Assembly (NCBI GenBank): GCA_030159075.1
Contig: BROG01000241.1
Coordinates: 434,001-498,000 of the forward strand
Direction of reading: 5' to 3'
Length of the DNA stretch: 64,000 nucleotides
DNA from: Atrina japonica
Lineage: Eukaryota; Mollusca; Bivalvia; Pterioida; Pinnidae
In this document: positions 11,818 to 24,717 of the stretch, one piece after another
Layout: each line of letters begins with the position of its first letter
Numbering within the stretch: position 1 is the first letter of the stretch
Program-made: the position numbers and the translations under genes
The notes under the pieces: model-generated
What the model was told of the DNA's origin: nothing
The model's database searches: none
The model's input: the letters and a program-made list of their open reading frames with translations, nothing else

Positions 11818-14800
11818 TACATGTGATACACGGTAGACAATGGGTCAGAATCAATGCCATTTGACCATGGGCTGACATTCTGATTGTAGAACTAAAAGTT
11901 TTTGCCAGTGTTTGAAAGTTTTGAAAGCAAATAGGAAATTATCAAATTTTAATACAAATGTCTCAACTCAAGTTCTTTTTTCAGTTTAGTTAAAATGGTG
12001 TATAGTACATTTCCAATTTTTCAAGCTTTGGACCCAGCTGTTAGGTGGTAGGGAAACCCATTGCCTTTAAAAACCAAGACAATTTACATGTCATTGCTAC
12101 ATGTTCTTTCAGAGATTAAGACTGATCATTGTTTGCAATGAGTCAAAATTGTTGCCTTCAATGATTGATTTAATAACTTAATTTTCAATGCCCTAAAAGT
12201 CACCTCAAATGCTAATGTATAGTGCAGTCACATTATTTCATTAAAGTGTCTGGCTAGGTACAATGAGTACATGTTCATGTAGTAAATAAATCAGTAATAG
12301 TTCTGTGTACAGACAGCAAGTTCTTGATCTCCAAATAATAAACACTGAAAATCATTTAGTAGTTCTCGAAGTTGAATAATCTTCTTCTACAATTTCTTAA
12401 ATCTGATACACATGTAATTTACCTTATTATAAAAAAGAGTGTCACTGAGACAAATTTGACTTTGCTATATATAGCAAGTTTTTGATTTACATCTTTTGTT
12501 ACAATAAATACATTTTATGACATGTTCTTGACAGTTTAAAACATTCAGATATGGGACAAGACAGTAAAAGGTAAAAATCCCCAATGTCAGTCAAGGAGAG
12601 ATGCAAGCTTGCGATTGAATTGTTAAGACACAACAAAGGTGAACAAACACATTGTCGGTGATAAAGTAAAAAGAACTCCTCCGAAGTTTGTTTCAGTCAA
12701 TAAATTTTAGTTTTGTATTTTTGTTTGTTCATTTGACTGTAAAATATGATAATTCTCATGACTTTACTGTATATTCACAGAATGTATATTATATGTACAA
12801 GTTATTTTGTACATGTATATGGATAGTGTTAATCCTGTGATATAGTCCTACATGTATGATAATCTGTTAAATCACAAGGGACATTTTGCTGGCTTTTTGT
12901 TCAATACAAAATAATAAACAAAATGTGAAGTACAGTGTTCAAAGTGAACCACAATATCAACAGTGACATTATACGTTGTACATGTCATACAGTAGAACCT
13001 GTCTTGTGAGACCACTGTCATAGAGGACCACCTTTCACTTACAGAGGAAACAAAATGTTAATTAACATGACCATGATATTTTACAAATAAAACTAGATAC
13101 ATGCACACACATTACGGCATAATAACTGCATATCATGCAATTACAACGTGTGTACATGTATTTATAATTACATGTAGAAGTAAGTTTTATATACACCATG
13201 TGTTAAAACACCCCCTCCCCTTTACATGTATAATATAACTTTTTTTCAGAATTCTAAACACATTTTTTCAAATTTCAAAATCTTTACTAGTAGTCTAGGA
13301 TAGAGAAATTGGTATCTGAGCAAACAAGTACATGTACAAGCACCGTGGGATACATGTACATGTATATCACTTAAAAGAATTTTATCATTTGGCTTCTTAA
13401 AAAGGTTGTAACTTTTGATCTAGTAAAATAAATAAAATGTAAGACAGACTCTTTATATACAAGCAGGAAATATCTGTCTAAAAATACATGAACCAGTTGG
13501 GATAAAAACAGTACATGTACATACATATATGCATCTATGTCCAATTGTATCCAAACAGATGCATTGGTGCCAGTGTACTCCACAGTGTTTTCTTTTAATT
13601 ATTTTTACACTTGTATTTTTGTAATTATAGTCATAGAGCTTGTTCATCTGAACACTACACAAGTATCCAATTTTAATGGAAAACTGTTTTTATCATCAAG
13701 TATCCTACAACCAGTAATCAAAGTGCTGAGTGTGTAAATAGAGATACCACTGAGTATGTGTCTTAATTTGATTCCAATGCCCTCAACAAAATAAGTCTGA
13801 AATGTATATGTGTATCATCTGATGCTGGCAGGCCCTGCCAAGCAAAACAAACATTCTCACAATATGATAACATTACAGTGAACAGTTGAGATTCCAGATG
13901 TTGAATTGTTCCTACATGTTTATTTACAACTTGTTGACATAAAATGTACAGGAAGAAAACATTGTAATCAACAAAAACAAGTGTATTCCCTCATCAACAG
14001 CAAATAACAGTTATCATACAATGTATGTAGAATATGTATGGTAAAATGTAATTGTGATGTATTTATACATAATGATACATTGTATTACTATATATATATA
14101 TATATATGTATGATACATTGTACATGTATAAATATACATTGTAAAAAAATATCTTGGGCCAAAAATGAAATACATGCAGATTTGTTTGTTATGACCTGAC
14201 CAACCACCTTAAAAGACTTGATCCAAAGTTGTTTTTATGCAATTTTAGCCATTTTTTAAATGTTTTTTTCTGGTCATGATCAAGATCTGAAATTTTAATG
14301 ATTGCCATAGTTACCAGTAATAGACTATTCACAGGATACTCCAACCTTTCTCTTGTCTAAACTTGAAGTATTGATTTGTCTGTTTTAGTATTTGAGGTAC
14401 ATTCTATCAAAAATATTTCACTTTTCAAGCATATGTAAACAAAAGGAACATGAAGTGTCACATATTTTGACCTGTGCAATGGACTTCTAAGGCAGAACTA
14501 AGGTTTGAGAACTTAAGGTTTCTATAACATGCTATGTCTACAGTGATATAGTACAGGAACTCCTTTCATTTGAAAAACTTGTAATTCTCTGTATGTGAAA
14601 TGCATGGCAAACTAAAGTAACAAAGACTTGCTACATGTATGTTGACCCCAACTTTGACCAAGTTAATTTTCTACTATATACTTCAAATTTGAAGACAGTG
14701 TTTAGCAGTGTGTGTATGTATATTGTTTATTCAGCCCCAAAAGCAAATGAACACTTGGATTATTAGCTAAAAATCATATCTAAATGCTAAGAATTTGAAA

Positions 14801-14865
14801 TATTTTCCTTTCTATATAGAATATGTACATTGTAAGGTCACATACCAACATTGTATGCACACACA

Positions 14866-14868
<3 letters not shown>

Positions 14869-14922
<54 letters not shown>
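14869..14922. repeat. (TA)n microsatellite
   Basis: An uninterrupted TA run of about 26 units. A separate shorter TA run lies near 14091-14107. Confidence 0.95.
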
Positions 14923-14925
<3 letters not shown>

Positions 14926-15162
14926 ATGTATATATATTTTGGTACATGTACATGTATATGTATTTATAAACTTCATTAATCATCTTGTCAAAATTCTTGT
15001 TTTGTTGATTACCCATCAATATTAATGTCACATGTATAAGGTTTTGCATTCTAAGTGTCAAAATCAAAAACAGATAGGTTTCAGCTATAATAAAAACAAA
15101 GTTCACTTCAGTCTTTTATATTCACATAATACATTATATTTACCAAACGTATATATACCTAT

Positions 15163-15163
15163 A

Positions 15164-15238
<75 letters not shown>
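15163..15238. repeat. Compound (TA)n(TG)n microsatellite
   Basis: About 9 TA units run directly into about 29 TG units. Such alternating purine-pyrimidine tracts can adopt Z-DNA, but nothing here shows a function. Confidence 0.95.
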
Positions 15239-15241
<3 letters not shown>

Positions 15242-16129
15242 AATGTCTGAAGAGGCAAATATGAGCTGTAGCTGATGTATCCATTATGAATTCACATTCA
15301 AATTTGCATGTCTTGTTACACTACATTTCACTTTGGTAAATCATTTGCATACAAGTTGTAGAGATTTACATATATACATGTACATGTACCGTATGTGTAA
15401 TATTGTTGAAAACTTCCTTAATCACACTTAAAATGTCTTAGTGGAAAACCTCAGTGTGTGTTAGTTCTGTTTTTAGAGGATATTTTTCATTTTAGGGTTT
15501 TTATTCCCCAAGGAAACACATTAATTACAAGCAAGCAGATCTGGGGAACTTTTGAGAAACAGAGAATCTCAACAACAACAAACAAACATAAAATTCACTG
15601 CCAGCACTGGTGGTTCAACATTGTCAGGAAAAAACAATCAACATGTTACATGTACTTGTGTACCAGGATCAGTATTTGACTTTCCCTTTTAACCCTTCAA
15701 AGTTCAAATATCCCTAGACGTTATTATGAACACATGTATTACATGCATGTGACACATGTAAGTATTCATCATGATGCATTATTCCTTGTACATGTACATT
15801 GTAAGTATTCTCTCCACCCCACATCTAAAACATGTATGTACACACAAAGTTGTGCCTGCATTGAGTAACATTGACTTTGCTTACATAAATCTTTTGATCA
15901 AACACATCTGGAAGCGCTCTTAGAGTCATCACTTGTTTACTTTTTGGATAGCACACATGCAATAATTGTTATAATCATGTCCCATAAAAATGCTTCCTGC
16001 CATATGTAATGATCAAGTAACCTACTTTTGTTCTTGCATGTACATTGTTCACTGAAAGTTTTCTTTCTTGAATAGGGTTTTTGCCACACACAACAATTTT
16101 TCAGTCATGTGGTGGCAGCCAGCTTTTAA

Positions 16130-16310
16130 TGGTCAGGTGGTGGACAGAACCTGGTTGCAATATGTAGACCTATGGCCTTCTTTCTGGCAAATTTTCTCAC
16201 AAAGTGGATGGTTCCAGAGAGGTTCAAACCCATTTTGACCAGATGTGGAAGACTTGATAGTTGAAAGCGTGGTGCTCTTACCACTCATCCACCACTGTAC
16301 AGTGAATGAC
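16130..16310 (-). repeat. Decayed tRNA-related SINE
   Basis: Read on the minus strand, the right part gives GTGGATGAGTGGTAAGAGCA, which is A-box-like, followed by a GAGGTTCAAACCC-type B-box in degraded form. No intact cloverleaf can be drawn, so this is a SINE relic rather than a tRNA gene. Confidence 0.4.
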
Positions 16311-17067
16311 TAATATTTACATGTAAAAATGTACCCTATACAGAAGAATTTCAGTCTCAAAAGTTTATGGGACCACCCCAATTCCTTCGAGATATCCAGA
16401 TTTCAAGATAACCGAAATTTAATGAACATTTATTTATCTATTAATCTAAATTGGGAACGGTTGTTCAACTTTGACATCACTGGAATTTAGACTCATCCTC
16501 TTTCGACAAAACGAGATTCCACTGTAAATACATTTGTATTTACCCCTTTTAGAAGCAATTTTTGGAAACCAAGTCAAAGGGAAACTTAACTAATCTTTTA
16601 AAGAATGTTTGTTTACAATTATCGTGTAGGCTACATCTAATAACCAGATGTATCTATATGGATTTTCCACCCTATCATACATTGTATTGGGTCAAAATAA
16701 GGACCCATTCCCAATACAAAAAGAGTGCATTTTTTACCAATATGCAGTCAAATTTCCCCAATTGAGATCAAAGCCCCATTCCCAAAAGAGTATGGAAAAT
16801 CCTTGGTCTATTTTCCAGACAAAGATAAATTTTATATGTGATTCTAGTTTACAAGTTTACATAAATAAGTTTTTTTTATCTTATGCTAATCAAAATTATG
16901 CAAATAAAAAATGATGGATGAGAATCAGCCATAATAAACTGCATGTTAAAAATGAATGTAAATAACAAAATGTTTTGCATAAATACAAGATGTCCAGCTA
17001 GTTCTTTTACTGGACATGATGACCATCTGCTGTACATGTTGCCCTTACTGGACAGTTAGTTCTTGTC

Positions 17068-17070
<3 letters not shown>

Positions 17071-17137
<67 letters not shown>
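17071..17137. repeat. Poly-C run of 67 bases
   Basis: 67 consecutive cytosines, bounded by GTCAGT on the left and TTCC on the right. This is exceptionally long for an unbroken C homopolymer. It may be a true G-quadruplex/i-motif-capable tract or an assembly or gap-filling artefact. A shorter 20-base C run occurs at 26701. Confidence 0.97.
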
Positions 17138-17188
17138 TTCCATTTTAAGTCAGTAACTGACAGTGATATCACATATATTGGTGCTAAG

Positions 17189-17458
17189 GAGCCGGCCTGG
17201 CTCAGTCGGTAGCATGCTCGAATCGTGAGGTTGTGAGTTCGAGTCCTGTCGGTGACAGATTGGTTTCTTGTCTTTCAGATGAGACAGTAAAAACTGGTGG
17301 TCCTGTGTCACAGTAGTTGACGGCACGTTAAAGAACCCTCACTGCTCAATGGCTGTAAGTGCCGAGCATAGGCCAAAATTTGAAGCCCTTCACCGGCATT
17401 TGGTGACGTCTCCATATGAGTGAAAGATTCTTGAGTGGGACGTTAAACAACTATAAAA
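17189..17458 (+). repeat. tRNA-derived SINE, full-length copy A
   Basis: The head is tRNA-like: CTGGCTCAGTCGGTAGCATG (A box) and TGTGAGTTCGAGTCC (B box), flanked by GCCGG. The body contains CGGCACGTTAAAGAACCC, AGTGCCGAGCATAGGCC and GCATTTGGTGACGTCTCC. The tail is ACGTTAAACAACTATAAAA. It matches the copy at 20577 nearly base for base and a partial copy at 44892. Confidence 0.85.
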
Positions 17459-18110
17459 GGTAGTTCTAATGTTTTGTGAGGAAACTGATTTACTCTCTGA
17501 AAATTATAAGTTAAGGTTGTCAATAACTACAGGAAAAAATTGCAATGTAATTTCCCCGACAAATGACTAAAATACTAATGTATAGGCTAATTCTTCTGGC
17601 CTCCTAAGAAAATGGCTTTATTTGACATTGTGGTGTAGGCCTATGCATTCACAAAAAGGTGAAAGAATGGAAATAAACAGTAGGCATCTAGGGGTCCAGA
17701 CATAAGTACATGAACCTACTAAATTAATTTCCAAGACAAACCAATGCCAATAGTCAACTGTCAATCGTGTCCTTGTTGGCCAGACGCCAAGCAGTGGGAC
17801 CTGTGTTCATAATGACAGACAGGGGTATCTATTATGATTAAGACCGTGTGATTAATAACATGTCTGGAGTATATAGACATATTTCAGTTTATTTCTCCTT
17901 CTATTCTTTCTGAACTAACATAAAGATAAATTTTGAAGACCATGATAGTAAATTCCGTACACATGTGGGTTGTATGCACGTTTTTCTAAAACATAGCGAT
18001 AGATCGCACAATGTAATCTGTCCCACTCATCTGTTGCGATAGTAGACAAGCCTTGTGTTCGTAGTTATCGTCTGCAAAAATAATCGAAAGACAAATATTA
18101 TTGTACTCAC

Positions 18111-18221
18111 CTTATTATTTTCCAAGGCCTCTGCGGAATGAGCATCTTTTGCACCAAAACACGCCTGACATTTAAGTTTGTTGAAAATGTTCGGCTCAAA
18201 CTTTCGACATTTCGAAGCCAT
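18111..18221 (-). CDS. MPRIP: First coding exon, MPRIP/outspread-like myosin phosphatase Rho-interacting protein
   Basis: This exon encodes 37 residues starting [18 protein letters not shown] and ending ALENNK, directly before a consensus donor (AAG then GTGAGT). The block CRKFxxNIFNKxKCQxCF is the characteristic start of vertebrate MPRIP and fly outspread, scaffolds that link myosin phosphatase and RhoA to actin filaments. The paired cysteines (Cys-5, Cys-19, Cys-22) suggest a small metal-binding or capping motif. The next exons should encode the first pleckstrin-homology domain, but none was found in the window. The start is the first ATG of the open frame and gives the family's usual N-terminus. 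The family call rests on about 20 residues remembered from homologues; the exon itself, with its donor, is solid. Confidence 0.75.
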
Positions 18222-18520
18222 GTTTGTTTATATGAAAACAACCGAGAGAATCACCTCGGGCAGGTAGGTCAACACCTACTTGTACCTCTGGAAGCACTGA
18301 TTAATATTTTTTGTGAAATCTGATTAAAAAATAAAAATATTCACTTCCTTTCGAATAAAACAATTCTCAAAAAGTTTTTAGATTCCATACAGACTGTTTG
18401 CATAGATGCCCTCCTGTCGCCGGTGCACTTCAATCAAGGTGCGTGCGCATGAATATATCAAAATATGTAAACGAAATGAATGATACGTCTATGGCGGAGT
18501 GTTACAGTACTACTTCGTCA
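18222..18520 (-). promoter_or_regulatory. Probable promoter/5' UTR of the MPRIP-like gene
   Basis: This is the DNA just upstream of the minus-strand start codon. It is richer in CpG than its surroundings and contains GGTGCGTGCGCATGA near 18438-18452, which resembles an NRF1-type TGCGCA site. No TATA box at a convincing distance was seen. The assignment is positional inference. Confidence 0.3.
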
Positions 18521-19635
18521 GCAAAATAGCTCGGATATTTCAAATAGTAGGCAGATATCCTAAATCTCATAGTCAAAATGTTCATGCAATATTCTGCATA
18601 TAAAAATGTTATTACACATAACATTCCAGTTTTAATTTTTACTGATTCATAAACATTTTAATACATTTAGTAACTTTCATTATTTTGTTGTGTATACAAT
18701 GGGCTATTTGCATGATTAGGGTTTGGTTCAACTATCTCGTCGCCCCCGCACATATAAACAAGCCTAAAACGCTACACCTAAGTTGAGAAAAACACAATTT
18801 ATAAGTTTTTGACACTGGGTGTAAATTTGACATTTATTCTGTTGTAAAGTATGATATTATACAGGTAGAATTATGGCGTTTTTGTCACATTTTGTTTCGT
18901 CGAAACTTTATGTGTCACAGTTACTTTAATGTATTAATGTCCAGGTAGGCCTATAGGATCGATAAATAGACAGCCAGATAAATAGATAATTCTATATTCT
19001 TTTTTTCATTAGAAGACATTATTTTAATGGCATATGTCCTTTCTCTGCTAATAATATCAGTACTGTGATCTAGAGAAGTATAGCACAAAATAATTTGAAA
19101 TTAAAAGATCCACACCATCTGATTTTGTTATTTACTTACTATGTCGTGTAGCCTGGGTGTTGGATCAATTATTTATTTATTTATTTTATCGACGATATAT
19201 AAAGTCCATGCTTTATATATTGCTGATTTCATTTGCTTTGTGTACATTATTTCGAAGCTTTCAAAACCCGCCCACCAAAATGAATGGATATTTAGGGCCT
19301 TTATGTATAAATACTTTTTCAAATGCGATTGGAGAAATAGATATTTCTTACTAATCTAATTAATAATTCGTCTGGGAAACTGTTTGATTCATTTTCAACT
19401 CTTTTTCACGGACTTTTTATTATTATTTTTGTTAAAGATATATGACAGTTCAATACACCAGGAAGAAGGACTTACACTGTTGGAGTTTTGTTTTCAAACT
19501 GGATTTAGATCAATCAATGGCGTTTCAACAAAGAAATAAGAATCATCCAAATAAATTTGTGATATTGAAACAAGCACTCAAAAATATATTATAAGGCACA
19601 CCTGCAAACGGAATGCACAAGATTTGACTACAGAG

Positions 19636-19762
<127 letters not shown>

Positions 19763-20576
19763 TATTCCGTAACGTGTTTAGGTGTGAGAATTAAAAGTTA
19801 CCAGAATTAACGATATATAGCTTAACAATCGCTGCCGGAATGTAGGCCTACATGTTGCATGTGGGTAATGTGTCAATGTCTATTTCGATAAATGTTTGAT
19901 TTACGCATTATCATTGCTATTTCTGGATTAAAATGTAAATTTCTGTCAATGAAAGTGACACTACGTGGGGCAATAAACTTTATGTAAAGAGATGGTTAAA
20001 AGAAGGAACTTTCATTGAGTATACAATCTTAAACTGCTTGTTGTGGCTAAATGGACAAGCATTCATTTGCATCAATAGTCAAAGTTGTATAGAAGATATT
20101 GAGTCACATATTTTAATAATTCTTCTTCCTCTACAAAGAAATTATTCACCGAACTTAGTCATTCTGATCTCTTTTAGGATTTATGATTAAAGATGGATTG
20201 TCACAAAGAGTCCATAGATCTGAAAATATTTCTTCTAAAACTTGGCTTGCTCAGCTCATCAGAATCTAGTATAAGTATCATTTTTGGCCTCGGAACATTT
20301 TGAAATTTGTTACCTTGGATTTGGGTAATGAATTTGCAAAGTTATTGTGTGGTAAAATACTACGATTCATTGATAAATACATTTAAGTGTGAATTTATAA
20401 AAAAAAATTGTTGGATTCCATTCAGAGGCAAAGATTTTGTTTAAATTTCATTGAGGCTGCAGTTTAATTTTTCTGCTGTAGATTAACAGTTTTCCTGTTG
20501 TTTGTGAAATTGGATGGCACTCAGGGATAACTTTGTTTGTTGTCTTATTTTGGTATTTTCAGTCACATTAGGTTTC

Positions 20577-20856
20577 GAGCCGGCCTGGCTCAGTCGGTAG
20601 CGCGCTCGACTCTGGATCGTGAGTTCGAGTCCCGCCGGCGGCAGGTTGGTTTCCTGTCTTTCGGATGATACAGTAAAAACTGGAGGTCCCTTGTCACAGT
20701 AAATGTCGGCACGTTAAAGAACCCTCACTGCCCAATGGCCGTAAGTGCCGAGCATAGGCCAAAATTTGAAGCCGTTCGCCGGCATTTGGTGACGTCTCCA
20801 TATGAATGAAATATTCTTGAGAGGGGCGTTAAACAACAATAAACAAACAAACAAAC
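20577..20856 (+). repeat. tRNA-derived SINE, full-length copy B
   Basis: The head has CTGGCTCAGTCGGTAGCGCG and GTGAGTTCGAGTCCCGCC, flanked by self-complementary GCCGGC acceptor-like blocks. The body matches the copy at 17189, including ACGTTAAAGAACCCTCACTG. The tail ends in repeated AAAC units. The anticodon arm is not convincing, so this is a SINE head and not a working tRNA gene. Confidence 0.85.
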
Positions 20857-21555
20857 ACATATGGTTTTTTCCTTTCGTTTTTATTATTTTTTGTTTTCCT
20901 CAAATTTGAAAAAATGTATTTTCATGAGATCTTGAAATGGTAAACATTGGCCAATATTTGCCATGTTGAAGGACTTTGAAAGGGCCAAAACATCAAAATC
21001 AAGGTTTTATCAAATAAGATTTATACAAAATTTTGCTAGTTTACTTACTAAATAAACTGAGAGTGGAGAAAACCTACAAATTATTTTTGCAAATTAGAAA
21101 AAAGAAATTTCAAATTTTTAATTTATTTGGGAATAAAAATCTGAAATTTAAATAACTTGATAAATATGATGTTCCAAAATTTGCAAATTTTGAAAAGGAT
21201 GTACATACTAGAGAAAAATAACCAAAATAAAATACTTTTATCCCTCCAAAAATAATATAACTGCAGGTTATGATTCCTCAAGGGGGCATTTTTCATGTTT
21301 TTCAGGTAAGTTTCATATATCCATAATTTCTTGTTAGTTTTGAAAATATAAGAGTTATCTCAATCTCAAACCATAGCCATAGCTGTTAGAGAAGACAGAA
21401 CCATTGCAGGGCTGTATCTCTATTGAACGTAAACTGTAAATTTGTCACAAGTATTTTGTAATAGATTTAAGACATAATAATTCATAAAAATAAAAATAGA
21501 TTTTACCAGGAAAAATATAAGACTTTTGTATGATATTACTCAGATATTTAATGAA

Positions 21556-22194
21556 AACAAGAGGTCCATGAGGGCCTCAATCGCTCACCTGAAAACCATC
21601 TACAAATGTGGAAAGAGGACCAAGAAGAATATGTACATATAGGCTGATCTGGCCAAGAAACATAAATATTGCTGTTTTAAGAAATTCATCAAAAATTCTA
21701 GAAACAAATTGCAGCAAAACTCTTGCACAAAAACATTTCTTCAACTATATACACGTAAAACACTTTAATGCATCATTGTGAATGCAAGGGGAGATAATTG
21801 AGGAAATCATGCAAAAATGAATGAAAAGACCTCAAAAACACGTCAAAAATTAATATTCCGATTTCTATGAAATATACAAACTTGAATCATACATCCATGT
21901 AGATCACTCAGAAACAATTCGTTTTTCAATTTATGCAGCGGTTCTGGAGAAGAAGATCTTTAAAGAGGTTACCTTTTGGGACTTAATTTGCAGCGCCCTG
22001 GATCCACCCCTGGGCCAATCTGGCTAAAAACTACAAACTTGGTAAAGGACCTTGAGCACTTGTTTCCTGTCAAGCTTCCTCAAAATCCCTTCAGTGGTTT
22101 CAGAGAAGAAGTAAAAAATATGAAAAGTTTATGGACGGACGCCAGATGGGGAGTGATCACAATAGCTCACTTGAGCTTTCGGCTCAGGTGAGAT
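21556..22194 (+). mobile_element. Dispersed element with GCTCACCTGA / TCAGGTGAG ends, copy 1
   Basis: It begins AACAAGAGGTCCATGAGGGC with GCTCACCTGAA close behind, and ends CTTTCGGCTCAGGTGAG. The interior carries the recurring phrases TTTTTCAATTYATGCAGCGG, TTCTGGAGAAGAAG and ATGGACGGACG. Other copies lie at 29652, 30651 and 41471. The ends are complementary over about ten bases. No transposase frame was recognised, and the superfamily is not assigned. Confidence 0.65.
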
Positions 22195-22241
22195 AAAAAA
22201 AAAAAATGAATCAAGGGTCTTTTGCTTATGATTGAATCTGA

Positions 22242-22332
22242 AAAAGTTATTGATTAGAAATAGAAAAGTTATTGATTAGAAATAGAAAAGTTATTGATTA
22301 GAAATAGAAAAGTTTTTGATTAGAAATAGAAA
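22242..22332. repeat. 22-bp tandem repeat, four copies
   Basis: The unit AAAAGTTATTGATTAGAAAT plus AG starts at 22242, 22264, 22286 and 22308. The last copy has one T substitution. Confidence 0.95.
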
Positions 22333-22894
22333 TTTGTTAGAAATGAGTTACTACTTTTTAAATTCTGGTCCTAACATTAAAAAAGAGAATTCTAGGCCTT
22401 GTGTTATTCTAAACAGTTTAATATCACCTTTATTTAACTCATCAACCCCAAGAAGCAATGGACTCTTCTGTAAATCGGTGACTTACACCAGTCTTAATGT
22501 GTCTTTAGGGATGAGAGGGTTAAATGTAATGCACTTGTAGGCATGGTGGGGGCAGTTTTCTTTTATGTGTTGAAATTATGGGAATATCAATTTGGAAAAA
22601 TAAAGAAATAAAGGTTGTTCTTCAGCAAATGGATGAAACAGGAATATTGTTACTAGTAGATGGTGATGAAAAATCAACTTGATCATATCTCTGCTTCGGC
22701 TTGATGATTCCTATTACCTGTACAGTGGAGTCTGTCTTGAAAGGCCATCCCTCTGGCCACCAGAGTATTGTTTCATAAGACAGAAAACATGTGACTTTGA
22801 CCTCTTTTGTTGTGATTTTGACAAAGAAACATCACTCGCTTTCTATAAGACATCTCAGGTACATGCAAGACAGGAGCAAAACGACATATACTGT

Positions 22895-23100
22895 ATAGCT
22901 GGAAATTTTCACTCCTGTTTAATTTTCACCATTTTCACCCTTAGATGATGGGCAAAATTTTCAAGCTAAAAAACTGAAGTGTGGAGAGTTGTGCCATCCA
23001 TAAGAGTATGATGATAAAGGGTGCATTTATGACGAGAAGAATAATTCTGTTGTAAAACGGTAAATATAACTGGGGACGAAAAATTTTCAGTTATACAATA
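22895..23100. mobile_element. MITE with TATAGCTGGAAATTTTC ends
   Basis: The left end is TATAGCTGGAAATTTTCACT and the right end is GGGGACGAAAAATTTTCAGT. Related copies at 40515, 55390 and 56195 share the CACCCT, TTTACGAC and AATTTCCAGGTATA blocks. It is non-coding. Confidence 0.5.
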
Positions 23101-24328
23101 GTCCAATTCACATAACTTGGGGGAGTGGAGTAACATTTTGATTATCAAACGGATGCCTCTACTCACTTTTCTGTAAACACAGGCTTCACAGAAAAAACAT
23201 TTTATTCCTAACTGGATACTTGTAGGTATACTGACAAGAAGGGAAGATAACTCTGCCACCGTGATTTTAATGGTGTTATGCTTTACTACCTAAAATCAAA
23301 CCTCGGGTCAATAATGGCTTCAGGCAACTCCTTCCTGCCAGGTTATTTTACTACATCAATACACAGGTGTTTTTTTGTATTGAGGTGCCCTATGACACAG
23401 GTTTGCATGAAATTCATACACCATATAGCTTCACCAGTACTTGATAATGAAACCATATCTGTGACTTGACACTGCAGTTGGGTTATTATTTTCATTTAAA
23501 TAAATGACAGAGTCTGTTATAAAAACAATAAAACAGAAAACAGATATTTCGATGTACTGGTATGTTTATTTTCAGCTTTAACAGATAATTTCAATAAATA
23601 CAATATATCACAAAAAATAAAGAAAAATATTCCAGTGTAAAATGGATTGTTAAAAGATTTGAAACATGTTGTCCAAATTTACTTGATGACATCAACATCA
23701 CATTTTACAAACTATTTTAGTTTCATTTTACAAACTTCTTTTCAGATGAAGTTATCAAACAGATTTAATTTTGATGACAAATTGTAAAAATTCTCATCTT
23801 ACTACGAACGAAAATAAAATCTGATAAAATGTTGACAGACATTTCTTTTTACTATAACTGATGCTAGATTTGATTTTCTTTTATCTTATGTATGACAAGT
23901 TATTTTTTAACACATCCATCCCTAAACAATCAAATAATGGACTCTACTGAAAATCAATGATGTAGGCTAGTCTAAACGTGTCTTCAGGGACAAGTGGCTT
24001 AATAGACAGAGATACAGCTGCAACTACAACCTTTGAAAAGGATAACAGGGCCTGAACTAGATTCCATTTACCATAAAACGCCATTTGCATTACTGAAGTC
24101 GGTGACATTTACCGCACTAGTTTTCAGCTGATACTTAAATGTCATTGGCTAAGCAGGCGAATTTAACAATAGTCCGAGAGTTAGGAATATTTTCAAGTTT
24201 TAAAGTACTGTCTCTGAATACTTCCACCTACATCACTCTACCAATGAGCTAACACAGCTGGTCAAGCCATAATACTAGGTGAAATGTTCATAGAAGTCAG
24301 TGAAACAATAAAACCTTTCTGGTACATA

Positions 24329-24717
24329 TACAGTAGAACCTTGCCTAAATGCCACATCACCTAGGAGACCACCTCACATTTAACTCATCAACCCCTGAAA
24401 ACAATGGACTCTTCTGTAAATCAATGACTTAGACCAGCCTAAATGTGTCTTTAGGGGTGAGTGAGTAAAGATAGCAAATATTCAGGACCCAGTTGCACAA
24501 CAGGTTGTTAAATTTAATGTGACGTTAACCAATATTCAACCAATGGGCTAACTTGTAGGTTAAATTTAACAATGTTTTGTGCAAGTGAGTCCATATCTTT
24601 AAAATTTCCATATGAATATCTACTAAGAACAGACCCTCACTAATGAGACAAACAGGCTAATCTGACCACTTTTTGTCAGTCAAAAGGTGGTCTTAACAAC
24701 AAGGTTCCACTGCACAA
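24329..24717. mobile_element. pogo-like MITE carrying two nested MITEs
   Basis: The outer ends are ACAGTAGAACCTTGCCTAAA and ACAACAAGGTTCCACTGCAC. Inside are a TAACTCAT-family element (about 24378-24468) and a 110-bp GGACCCAGTTGCACAA palindrome (24484-24592). The outer element therefore inserted first. The 110-bp palindrome also occurs alone at 46254-46365. Confidence 0.6.

Larger units (their letters stand above)
1..18110. other. Gene-free repeat-rich DNA, probably intron 1 of the MPRIP-like gene
   Basis: No coding exon was recognised on either strand in this 18-kb stretch. The first exon at 18111-18221 points leftwards and ends in a consensus donor, so most or all of this DNA should be its first intron; that is inference. 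It holds microsatellites, a three-copy minisatellite at 4359-4517, many small inverted-repeat elements (listed separately) and frequent TACATGTA motifs. I looked for the pleckstrin-homology exon expected next in this family and did not find it, so it probably lies beyond the left edge. Confidence 0.5.

Noticed and set aside
14780..15106. 108-codon minus-strand frame
   Set aside because: It contains a long Ile-Tyr run read from the TA microsatellite and has no protein features elsewhere.
20577..20650. tRNA gene
   Set aside because: The A and B boxes are good, but the anticodon arm does not fold convincingly and the same head recurs joined to the same body elsewhere, which marks a SINE.
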